DNA of 34,333 nucleotides from Zygnema cylindricum. Lineage: Eukaryota > Streptophyta > Zygnematophyceae > Zygnematales > Zygnemataceae. The position numbers were made by a program, and so were the translations under genes. The DNA lies in assembly GCA_037447655.1 (NCBI GenBank), contig JBBHKE010002011.1, positions 64,001-98,333 on the forward strand, read 5' to 3'. How positions within the stretch are numbered: position 1 is the first letter of the stretch; each line of letters begins with the position of its first letter. This document shows positions 8,568-16,530 of this stretch, piece by piece. The notes beneath the pieces were generated by a model. That model was not told the DNA's origin. It saw only the letters and a program-made list of their open reading frames with translations, and did no database searches.

Positions 8568-9245
8568 CTAGTCAATCTTTAATTTCAGACCACACTTCTC
8601 CCTGCAAAAAATTAGCTTAGGGGAAGGCACAGGTTTGGTCATCATATCTGCTACCATCTCACTATCTGGTCTGTACTCTAAACTGATTATTTTGTTTTCT
8701 ACTTTCTCTCTAACAAAGCTGAGTCTGATGTCCATGTGTTTGGCTTTAAAATGGTGTTTAGGATTGGCAGAAATAGCGATTGCTGCCTGATTATCACAAA
8801 ATATTTTCTGCACACCACTCTTAAGGTGAACAAGCTCACCAAGCAAAGACTTGACCCACATCAATTCTTTTACAGCAGAGCAAGAGGCCATATACTCAGC
8901 CTCCATGGTGGACTGAGCAATAACCTTTTGCTGTTTGCTACTCCAACAGCAAGCCCCATCACCCACATATAATACATATCCAGAAGTACATCTCCTCATC
9001 GGAGCATCACCATAACTAGCATCACTCCAAGTAGTGATGTCAGTATTCTCCCCACCCAAATGCAACCATAGATCTCTAGTTCCTACCAAATATCTAAGGA
9101 CTCTCTTAGCTACCTCCCAATCCCTTTTAGTGGGAGCATTTAGACTTCTACTCAGCACTCCTACAGCTGCAGCTAAATCCGGCCGGGTACAATTCATAAA
9201 ATAGATTAGACTTCCCACTACTTGCCTGTAAGGAATAGTCTGCAT
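8568..9245 (-). CDS. Element A RNase H domain (C-terminal end of Pol)
   Basis: The 225-codon open piece is the C-terminus of the copia polyprotein. It starts in the conserved I-P-Y-R-Q-V-V-G-S-L-I-Y block that follows RT and carries the catalytic acids of RNase H: Asp in W-S-D-A-S-Y-G, Glu in M-E-A-E-Y, Asp in F-C-D-N-Q-A-A. The natural protein does not begin here; the frame is cut from the upstream part by a stop codon near 9270. The enzyme would degrade the RNA strand during reverse transcription in the particle. It ends 14 bp from the 3' LTR. Confidence 0.92.
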   Translation of the reverse strand: MQTIPYRQVVGSLIYFMNCTRPDLAAAVGVLSRSLNAPTKRDWEVAKRVLRYLVGTRDLWLHLGGENTDITTWSDASYGDAPMRRCTSGYVLYVGDGACCWSSKQQKVIAQSTMEAEYMASCSAVKELMWVKSLLGELVHLKSGVQKIFCDNQAAIAISANPKHHFKAKHMDIRLSFVREKVENKIISLEYRPDSEMVADMMTKPVPSPKLIFCREKCGLKLKID

Positions 9246-9269
9246 GAACTTCTGTTCATCAGGAGATAA

Positions 9270-9530
9270 TTACTCGTCTAAGACTATGACTCCTTCTTCC
9301 TCACTCCCCTCACTTCCCTTCTTCAACTCCATTGGAGTTGTACAACTATTAGCTTTATCGATTTGAAATTTTTCAAGCATGTTCCCTATTGCTTCCTTTT
9401 GAGTCAGTTTTATTATTTTCCTTTTCCGGTCTCTCTCTACTTGAATTCCCAAAATATATCTTGCTTCTCCCATATCCTTCATTTCAAATCTCCCATTAAG
9501 ATCGGTTTTCAGTTTGTTAATTTTTTCCAT
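9270..9530 (-). CDS. Element A RT C-terminal segment
   Basis: An 86-codon piece between two in-frame stops that joins the RT palm to RNase H (M-E-K-I-N-K-L-K...I-L-G-I-Q-V-E-R-D). Elements D and E encode the same block. The stop before it is TGA where D and E have TCA (Ser). The stop after it is TAA where D and E have GAA (Glu). Both are therefore point nonsense mutations, not natural ends. Confidence 0.88.
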   Translation of the reverse strand: MEKINKLKTDLNGRFEMKDMGEARYILGIQVERDRKRKIIKLTQKEAIGNMLEKFQIDKANSCTTPMELKKGSEGSEEEGVIVLDE

Positions 9531-11108
9531 TCATTTACTTAATACAAGCAAATCATCAACATAAATTGCAATAAATATCAAACCTTCCTCATCTTCAAAA
9601 ACATAGATTGAGTGATCTGAGCTGATCCGAATATATCCCAGACCGGTAAGAAACTCATCAAGCTTCTTATTCCATTGTCGAGGTGCCTGTTTCAAACCAT
9701 AAAGAGATTTAATCAGCCGGCATACCTTACTCTCCTCTCCTTCCTCCACAAAACCTTCGGGTTGTCGCATGAAGATCTCCTCTTCCAATTCTCCATGCAA
9801 AAAGGCTCTCTTGATGTCCATCTGATGCACTTCCATGTCTTCCGCCGCTTCTAAACTGAGAAGTATACGGACGGAGGGAAATCTCACCACCGGGGCAAAG
9901 GTTTCCTCGTAGTCAATTCCTTCCTTTTGTGTAAATCCCTTTGCCACTAATCTGGCCTTGTAGCGTTCGATTGTGTTATCTGGGTTTAGTTTTAATTTGA
10001 AGACCCACTTACAACCAATTGGTTTTCGGTTAGGTGGACAGTCCACCAGCTCCCAAGTATCGGCTGCCATGATTGAAGCCATCTCCTCATTGATGGCTGT
10101 CTTCCACCGGTTTCTTTCTGGACAAGTCATCGCCTCTCTATAAGATTGAGGTTCATCTTGATGAGATAGTTTAGTTACCTTGTTATTAACCTGTTTTTCT
10201 TGCAGTCTTTTGCTACTTCTCCTCCCCCCCTCAAAATCTGATGCCGGAATAGATGGTTCTCGTGGATTCTTTCGAACAAACTCGGCTTCTCCCCTATCCC
10301 TTGATCCCGAATCAATTTCCACCACGTCTTCCGCTTCGAGTAGAGTTGTCACTGGAGTTTCCACAGCCGAGTCCTTTTCGTTCTGATTTGTTCCTGCAAG
10401 AATGTCATCTTCTCTAAAACCTGGATAGTTAGGAAGCTCAAAGTCATCGGAATTTTCTGACTCAAATCTGATTTTTACTGACTTTGTATATTTGAAGGGA
10501 TCCACAGACTTTCCTTCATCCATAACTACTAGATGCTTTACTAAGATTATATCTTCCCTTTTTAAATCATAAACTCTATATCCTTTAACATCTTCATCAT
10601 ATCCTAATAAGTATCCCGGTTTTCCTTTAGGATCTAGCTTCCAATTGGACCGATCAGTATCAAGACTGAATACTTGACTACCGAAAACCTTTAAGTGAGA
10701 TATGTCTGGTTTCCGGCGTGTCCGTCTCTCATAAGGTGTTTGATCTTTTATAGCTGAAGTAAGAACTCTATTCTTGAGGTAATTAGCACAGTTCATTGCT
10801 TCTGCCCAAAACCTTTTTCCTATCTTTTTATCTGACAACATACTTCTAGCACTATCACTTAGTGTTCTATTTAACCTTTCAGCTACCCCATTCTGTTCCG
10901 GATTTTCTGGAACTGTCTTTTGGTGTTGAACCCCATCTCCCCTCAGAAAATCCTCAAACTGGTTAGAAGTATACTCTCCACCATTGTCACTCCTTACTCT
11001 CTTGATTGGAGTTTCATGGAGTTTTTCGCTCCATGCTTTATATTGTCTAAAACAATCCTCAGCTTCGGACTTGTTTTTCAAAAATATACCCGGGAATACC
11101 GCGACCAA
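9531..11108 (-). CDS. Element A integrase C-terminal half and reverse transcriptase
   Basis: 525 codons. Integrase core residues: Asp in R-S-D-N-G-G-E-Y (residue 41) and Glu in N-G-V-A-E-R-L-N (residue 77), spaced 35 apart as in the DD35E family. A variable acidic linker follows (about residues 190-330), then RT with the N-terminal catalytic Asp in M-D-I-K-R-A-F-L-H-G and the Y-V-D-D box at residues 516-519. The first residues overlap the upstream frame: a run of five A/T bases at 11080-11084, six in C and D, has caused a one-base frameshift, so integrase is split. The piece ends at a nonsense TGA just after the Y-V-D-D box. Confidence 0.93.
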   Translation of the reverse strand: MVAVFPGIFLKNKSEAEDCFRQYKAWSEKLHETPIKRVRSDNGGEYTSNQFEDFLRGDGVQHQKTVPENPEQNGVAERLNRTLSDSARSMLSDKKIGKRFWAEAMNCANYLKNRVLTSAIKDQTPYERRTRRKPDISHLKVFGSQVFSLDTDRSNWKLDPKGKPGYLLGYDEDVKGYRVYDLKREDIILVKHLVVMDEGKSVDPFKYTKSVKIRFESENSDDFELPNYPGFREDDILAGTNQNEKDSAVETPVTTLLEAEDVVEIDSGSRDRGEAEFVRKNPREPSIPASDFEGGRRSSKRLQEKQVNNKVTKLSHQDEPQSYREAMTCPERNRWKTAINEEMASIMAADTWELVDCPPNRKPIGCKWVFKLKLNPDNTIERYKARLVAKGFTQKEGIDYEETFAPVVRFPSVRILLSLEAAEDMEVHQMDIKRAFLHGELEEEIFMRQPEGFVEEGEESKVCRLIKSLYGLKQAPRQWNKKLDEFLTGLGYIRISSDHSIYVFEDEEGLIFIAIYVDDLLVLSK

Positions 11109-12925
11109 TCATCAGTTATAGTCATCATAAATCTCTTCCCCCCCGGTGAGGGCACTCTAGCCGGTCCCCAAATATCTGTGTGTACTAGATCTAGAAGTTT
11201 TTCTCCCTTATAGGTGGCTGTTTTAGGAAAGGGTAATCTATGTGCTTTACCTTGAGCACATCCACTACAATCACTTATATCATCACTCTCACTGAATTGA
11301 ATCCCTTCCACCACTCCCATCTTTTTCATCTCTCTTAACTTATCTAGATTCACATGCCCAAGCCTCTTATGCCACATCATAATATCATGAACACCAGCAT
11401 AGTAAAGTTTCTTCTTTTCATTACTTAAGATCAGCCTAAACATCCCATGGCTACCTTTCTCAGCAATGAAATAGACATCATCCTCAAAACTAGCAGTAAA
11501 GACTCCTTCCCTAGTGCTAGTAAAAAAACCCTTATCATCTAATATTGATGTAGAGATAAGATTTTTGTTCAGCTCCGGAATAAACAATACATCGGAGAAT
11601 GTTAATATGGATGTCTTTCCTTCTACTAACACTTTTAGATCTACCGATCCTACAAGAGTAGTGGTGACTATCCTCCCATCCCCGTACTCTATCTCTACGG
11701 TGGGAATCTTTCTTATCTTAGTGAACAGGTGTCTATCCTTACACATGTGCATGGAGGCACCTGAATATACAATCCAGCCTGCTTCACCTTTCAATCCACC
11801 GTAAGCACATTTCTGCCTCCGTGGAATTTCGACCTCTTTTTTCGCCTCCAACTCCTCATCCAAAAGGAGCTCATCGTCCTCGTCCTCGGATTCAGCCTCA
11901 AGTACCTGTGTGACAAGGGCCTTTTTCTTTCCTCTCGGGGTACCACCGGTCTGCCCCTCCTTTAACCGAAGCTCGGTTAGCTTAGTGCACTCTGCCATAT
12001 AGTGCCCCGGTTTCTTACAAAAATGACATAGACCTTTGGGAGCCCTTGGTTCGAACTCATCTGCCTGTTTTTTCTGCTCCCTACCCCCATAGTTTCCAAC
12101 CGGTTTTCGGGAATCCCTATTCCTCCAATCAGTCGCTGTTGCCAAGGCTTGGCCACTCTTTCCTCCCCTTCGGATCTCAATTGTTTTCTCTTGAAAGAGA
12201 ATCATCCCTACCACTGAGTTCCATATCCACCTTGAGTCAGGCAAGTCCTGCACACGGTAAACTATGTTCACGAACTCATCAGGTAACTTCATCAGTAAAC
12301 AGTTAACCTTTTCTTTTTCACTAAAATCTTTTCCTGCACTGTGTAGCTCCATGAAGAGTGTAGCAAGCTCATTGCAAAAATCCAACATATTTCCCCCTTT
12401 GTATACATTCTCCTTAACTTTCTGATCAGCCAACTGTTGTTGCTGAATCGTACCACTTCGGTACATCTCTATGAGAGCCATCCAAAGATCGGATGCTCTT
12501 TCTACCTGCAAATGAGGACATGCAAGTCCTTGAGTGAGATGGCGTAGGATGAAGTGTTTTGCCGCCATATTGTTGAAGTCCCAGGTTTCAGTATCATTCT
12601 CCTCGTTCCTCGGAATAGGTGACATGAATGCTAAACCAGTTGCTATTGGTGTGGTCGCCTCCTTCTCCTTTCCTTTGTCCACCACCTCTCCTTCATTTGT
12701 TTCCTCCGTTGAAGGTGAATCCTCTTTCCTGGTGAATCTACTTCCTCCAAACCCTGGAGGAATTCCAAGACTTGATGGACGCCCCAATCGTCCACTCACT
12801 ATCCCCCAAAACATTTTTTCGCATAGAGCTCCTATCATCATACTTTCCCCGTATATGAAGCCAGTTCCATTAAAGATTGGTACCCTAGAGGTTGGGCCCA
12901 TAACCTGTAACTCTGAGACCTCCAT
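11078..12925 (-). CDS. Element A Gag, protease and integrase N-terminal half
   Basis: 615 codons from an ATG that lies inside the 5' LTR; the frame runs through the LTR end and the primer-binding site, and a second ATG (residue 9, 12901-12899) lies within that site. Gag with a UBN2-like region spans about residues 100-280. The CCHC zinc knuckle is at residues 300-313 (C-H-F-C-K-K-P-G-H-Y-M-A-E-C). An acidic spacer follows (345-365), then the protease motif at 384-390. Integrase HHCC zinc residues are H519, H524, C553 and C556, and the first catalytic Asp is in H-T-D-I-W-G (584). Oddity: protease reads W-I-V-Y-S-G-A-S, with Tyr (codon 11767-11765) where the catalytic Asp is expected. It ends at the integrase frameshift. 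Confidence 0.93.
   Translation of the reverse strand: MEVSELQVMGPTSRVPIFNGTGFIYGESMMIGALCEKMFWGIVSGRLGRPSSLGIPPGFGGSRFTRKEDSPSTEETNEGEVVDKGKEKEATTPIATGLAFMSPIPRNEENDTETWDFNNMAAKHFILRHLTQGLACPHLQVERASDLWMALIEMYRSGTIQQQQLADQKVKENVYKGGNMLDFCNELATLFMELHSAGKDFSEKEKVNCLLMKLPDEFVNIVYRVQDLPDSRWIWNSVVGMILFQEKTIEIRRGGKSGQALATATDWRNRDSRKPVGNYGGREQKKQADEFEPRAPKGLCHFCKKPGHYMAECTKLTELRLKEGQTGGTPRGKKKALVTQVLEAESEDEDDELLLDEELEAKKEVEIPRRQKCAYGGLKGEAGWIVYSGASMHMCKDRHLFTKIRKIPTVEIEYGDGRIVTTTLVGSVDLKVLVEGKTSILTFSDVLFIPELNKNLISTSILDDKGFFTSTREGVFTASFEDDVYFIAEKGSHGMFRLILSNEKKKLYYAGVHDIMMWHKRLGHVNLDKLREMKKMGVVEGIQFSESDDISDCSGCAQGKAHRLPFPKTATYKGEKLLDLVHTDIWGPARVPSPGGKRFMMTITDDWSRYSRVYF
12893..12905 (-). promoter_or_regulatory. 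Element A primer-binding site (anticodon arm of initiator tRNA-Met)
   Basis: On the minus strand GGTTATGGGCCCA begins at the base after the LTR. From memory, the initiator tRNA-Met anticodon arm reads UGGGCCCAUAACC, the exact complement. This is the half-tRNA priming arrangement known from Drosophila copia and yeast Ty5, not the usual tRNA 3'-end site. The ATG at 12901-12899 pairs with the CAU anticodon and is in frame with Gag. Confidence 0.85.
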
Positions 12926-13946
12926 AAGTCCTCAGAGTGGACAGCTTCCAAGAAGCCTCTAGGATAATCCTGACCCCTTTGTGTTTAAGCAAAAATAATT
13001 GCCACCCTGGCAGACAAAAACCCTGACAACCTGCACCCCTGTGAAGCCAAGACTCTCGTGAGTCAGTAGCAAAAAGAATCTCTGAATTTGCTCCCCTGAG
13101 CAGTAAGTTATGGAGGGTCAACGTTGACCTTTTGTACAGAAGCTCTCTGGGAGAGAGGGTCCTATCTTCTAATTTTTCTAAGTCCTATCTCTCTCACAGA
13201 CTCTATGTACTAATGTACGGAACCAATCAGAATTGAGTTCCGTACGCAAAAGTACAGCCGCCGGTGTACTTTCAGTACGGACATTGTACGACATGGCCTA
13301 AATGTCGACACATGTCAAATCCGGATTCGGTGCCATAATCTCCGGAGATTCTACAATCCAACGGAATTTCGCCACGTGTCATCCGATGTGGCGATGGCCA
13401 CAAATCGCCGAAATCTCCCTCCGCGATCTCGGCGCTAATTCCGGCCGTCCGATTAAATTCAGATTTAATCTTAGCCGTAATAAATACATGCGCGGTATTT
13501 ATTTCACTTCCGAAACAAATGCGCGGTATTGATTCGTAATCCGTACCGTCATCCGTACCGGATCTATGTATCCGGTAATCCGTAACAGTTAAATGAATTT
13601 ATCGTACGTATACATCTTTAAATCATTATCAAACTATATAGTACGTATCACTATAGCTAGACCTAACGGCTAAGGCTACCGGCTATTTCCTATCTGCCGG
13701 CCGGTAGGTACAGGGATCAAATCCTGTCGCCGGCGCTTAACTTTTAATTAAATAAATAAACCCTAATATTAAATTCCCGTAAACTTCAGGATAGCCAAGG
13801 TAGCCATGGCTCTAGCTTCCTCTCCAACTTCTCAGTGACTGCAACAAGTTTGAGAGTTGGAGAGAGAAGTTAGAGATAGACTGCCTCGGCTTCTTTCTAT
13901 TTCTATTTAGACCTAGAAAATACTAATAAATCCATTAGTTTCTACA
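12906..13946 (-). repeat. Element A 5' LTR
   Basis: 1041 bp, TG...CA, aligned with 7502-8554. Transcription of the element should start here and run leftwards. The Gag frame opens with an ATG at 12925-12923, 20 bp inside the LTR end. Carries the same W-box palindrome (13116-13129) and G-box inverted repeat (13370-13393). Confidence 0.95.
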
Positions 13947-13951
13947 TTGAC
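13947..13951 (+). repeat. Target-site duplication, right copy (TTGAC)
   Basis: Exact repeat of 7497-7501, immediately after the right LTR of element A. Confidence 0.95.
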
Positions 13952-16236
13952 CACCAAATGGGCTTTGCCATTTTTGCAAGAAATTGGGTAATTACATGGT
14001 AGAGTGTACCAAGATGACGGAGCTGAGGCTGAGGGAGAATAAGTCCGGTGTACCTTCCAAAAAGGAAAAAGCCCTCCTAACCACACTGGTTAAAGGGTAA
14101 CTCAAAGAGGAGGAAATCTTAGATGAAGAGGACGCGCAGCTTATTATCAACGAAAAATTGGAGAAGAAAGAGATCACAAGAGGGAGAAATGTGCAATCAG
14201 AGCTCTCCGAGAAGTTCCCGAGGAAGGTTTTATCATTGACTCGAATGCCTCAATGCATATATGCCGTGAAAAGCAGTTATTTACTTAGCCGCGAAAGATT
14301 CCCACAACATATATAGAATATAGGGATGGGAAAATAGTACTACAGATCTAATGGGATTGGTAAATCTAAAGGTAATAGTGGAGGATCAAGCATCTATAGT
14401 AACATTCTCATATGTTCTCTATATACCTCAAATAAGCAAGAATCTCATCTCTACCTTTGTCCCAGGTGATAAAGATTTTGGGACTTACACTACGAAGGGA
14501 TCTTTCACACCAAAGTATGATGGTGAGGTTTGTTACGCTGTTGATGAGGGTAGCCAAGGAATATTCGGTCTTAACTTGAACAATAAAAAGAAGAATTCTT
14601 ACTATGTTGGTTTCCGCGAGATAATGATATGGCATAAGCGGTTAGGGCATATGCATTTGGATAGATTGAGAGAAATGAAAAAAATTGGGTGTGGTGGAAG
14701 AGATTTACTTTGGGGACAATGAGCTGATGGATGATTGTAGTGGCTGTGCACAAGGTAAAGCTCACACACTGCCTTTCCCTAAATCTACCACCTATAAAGA
14801 GGAAAGGGTGCTTGCACATGGATATCTGCGGACTGGCCAAAGTACCTTTGGTAGGAGGTAAAAGATATATGCTAACCATAACTGATAACTTGTCAAGATA
14901 TTCCAAAGTTTACTTTATTAAAAACAAATCTGAAGCACCAGTTTACTTTAAAGAATATAAAGCATGGAGTGAGAAGTAACATGGAACCCCTAATAAGAGA
15001 ATTCGAAGTGATAATAGGGGGAATAAACATCTAACCAGTTTGAGGATTTCTTGATATATGAGGGAGTACAACATCAAAAGACTGTTTTTGATAACCCAAA
15101 GCAAAATCGTGTAGCTGAAAGGCCAAATAGAACCCTAGGTGATAGTGCTTGATGCATGTTAACTGATATGAAAATATGAAAACGCTTGTGGGGCGAAGCT
15201 ATCAATTATGCAAGTTACATTAAGAATATAGTTCTTACTACAGCTATAAAAGGGGAAACACCTTATGAGAGATGGGTTGAGAGGAAGCCAGATGTATCTC
15301 ATCTAAAAGTATTTGAGAGTCAAGTGTAAAGTCCGAATTCTAACCGAAAGGATTGGAAATAGATGTTAATGGAAAGCCGAGATATCTAGTGGTATATGAT
15401 GAGAATGTCAAGAGATATTGAGTCTATGATCGCACAAAAGATATTATAATGGTTAAGCACCCCGCTGTCATGGATGAAGGAAAGTCGATAAATCCCTTTA
15501 AATGTTATAAGACCATCACAATTAGATTTGACTCAGAAAGTGAGGAAAAGTTTGAATTCCCTGAAAGAAGTGTAAGGCATCAAACTATTGCATCTCGAGG
15601 AGACATCAATGAATCTTCAAGCTCTAGTCCAGTTAGAGGACATAGAAGAAGAGCCTAATCCCATGGACAAGGGAGGAGATAAAGTCGTTTGGAAAAATGC
15701 GAGATAACCATTTATTCCAGATTCCGAGTTTGAAAGAGGACGAAGAAGCAGCAAAAGGCTGCAAGAAAAGCGAGCGGTTCACAAGGTAAAAAAAATGTCA
15801 CATCTTGATGGGCCTCAGAATTACTCCAAGGTATGAAGAGTCTAGAGAAGGACAGATGGGTTAGAGCCATTAATGACGTGATGGCTTCCATTATGAAAGC
15901 TAATACATGGAAAGAAGTGGACTATCCTCCAGACAAAAAGCCGATTGGGTTTAAATGGGTGTTTAATTTTAAAATTGAATCTAGATAATTCCATTGAGAG
16001 GAACAAAACCAGATTAGTAGCAAATGGTTTTACCCAAAACGAGGGAATAGACCATGAAGAGACCTTTGCACGAATACTACGCTTTCCCTCCGTAAGGATT
16101 CTCCTCAGTCTGGCATTTGCAAAAGATATGGAAATTCATCTGATGGATTTCCAAACTACCTTTCTCAATGGTGAGTTAGAGGAAGAGATTTTTATGAGGC
16201 ACTCGAAAGGCTTTGTGGAGGAAAGAGAGGAGAGCA
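13947..16236 (+). pseudogene. Element B Gag C-terminus, protease, integrase and partial RT
   Basis: Resumes exactly where element A interrupted it. In order: zinc knuckle C-H-F-C-K-K-L-G-N-Y-M-V-E-C (about 13960-14005, His changed to Asn in the third position), protease I-I-D-S-N-A-S-M-H (about 14230, catalytic Asp kept), integrase H-K-R-L-G-H (about 14630) and C-S-G-C-A-Q-G-K (about 14740), Glu in V-A-E-R-P-N-R-T (about 15115), and RT block K-T-R-L-V-A-N-G-F-T-Q-N-E-G to the E-E-E-I-F-M-R block (15945-16236). Numerous stops and shifts occur. It stops abruptly before the RT Y-V-D-D box, where a TRIM-like remnant begins; the RNase H and 3' LTR are missing. Confidence 0.88.
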
Positions 16237-16458
16237 TGTTAAGATTCCTAGAATCTGGGGATATAATGGACAATCCCAATAAAGGGATTGATGAGCAAGC
16301 CAGGATTTCAACCAGAGACCTTTCACTTAAGCTGCAAATGCACTACCACATTGCCACCAACTCACATGTTACGCTGGTGGGTCCAATTTTATACAAGTTT
16401 TAGTGTGGATTAAACCACAATTCCGGGTACTGAGCGGTACACCTTTTGTACGTCAACA
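16237..16458 (-). repeat. TRIM-like LTR with polymerase III-like boxes
   Basis: 222-bp LTR, TG...CA. On its sense strand it contains TGGCAATGTGG (16356-16346; tRNA A-box consensus TGGCNNAGTGG, one mismatch) and, 32 bp on, GGTTGAAATCC (16313-16303; B-box consensus GGTTCRANTCC, one mismatch). Both spacing and order fit a tRNA-like internal promoter. Whether it is functional is unknown. Confidence 0.6.
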
Positions 16459-16511
16459 CCCCCCCTTGAGAGGTAGCTGGTCATAATAGTCCATGTAAAC
16501 CTGGTCCCCCT

Positions 16512-16524
16512 GGCTCCGATACCA
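16512..16524 (-). promoter_or_regulatory. TRIM-like primer-binding site
   Basis: TGGTATCGGAGCC on the minus strand differs by one base from TGGTATCAGAGCC, the complement of the 3' end of plant initiator tRNA-Met. It directly follows the LTR end TTAACA. Confidence 0.75.
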
Positions 16525-16530
16525 TGTTAA

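Larger units (their letters stand above)
7502..13946 (-). mobile_element. Element A: complete Ty1/copia retrotransposon
   Basis: 6445 bp: two LTRs of 1053 and 1041 bp with TG...CA ends, a TTGAC target duplication, a primer-binding site at 12893-12905, a polypurine tract at 8555-8567, and domains in copia order (Gag, protease, integrase, RT, RNase H) reading right to left. It sits inside element B, another member of the same family in opposite orientation. The LTRs differ by several per cent by eye, so it is not a very recent insertion. The polyprotein carries a frameshift in integrase, two stops near the RT C-terminus and a lost protease aspartate. Confidence 0.97.
16237..16530 (-). mobile_element. 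TRIM-like miniature LTR retrotransposon remnant
   Basis: On the minus strand, from the right: last 6 bp of an LTR (TTAACA), primer site TGGTATCGGAGCC (16524-16512), a short internal region, the polypurine tract GAGTTC-free run of seven Gs (16465-16459), then a 222-bp LTR from TGTTGACGTAC (16458) to CTTAACA (16237). The 66-bp internal region codes for nothing, as in TRIM elements. The other LTR is reduced to 6 bp, abutting element C. No target duplication can be seen. Confidence 0.72.

Noticed and set aside
10180-12962. Plus-strand open frames opposite element A (for example 10180-10386, 11514-11804 and 12534-12962)
   Set aside because: They are antisense shadows of a well supported minus-strand Gag-Pol with conserved motifs; they contain no domains.
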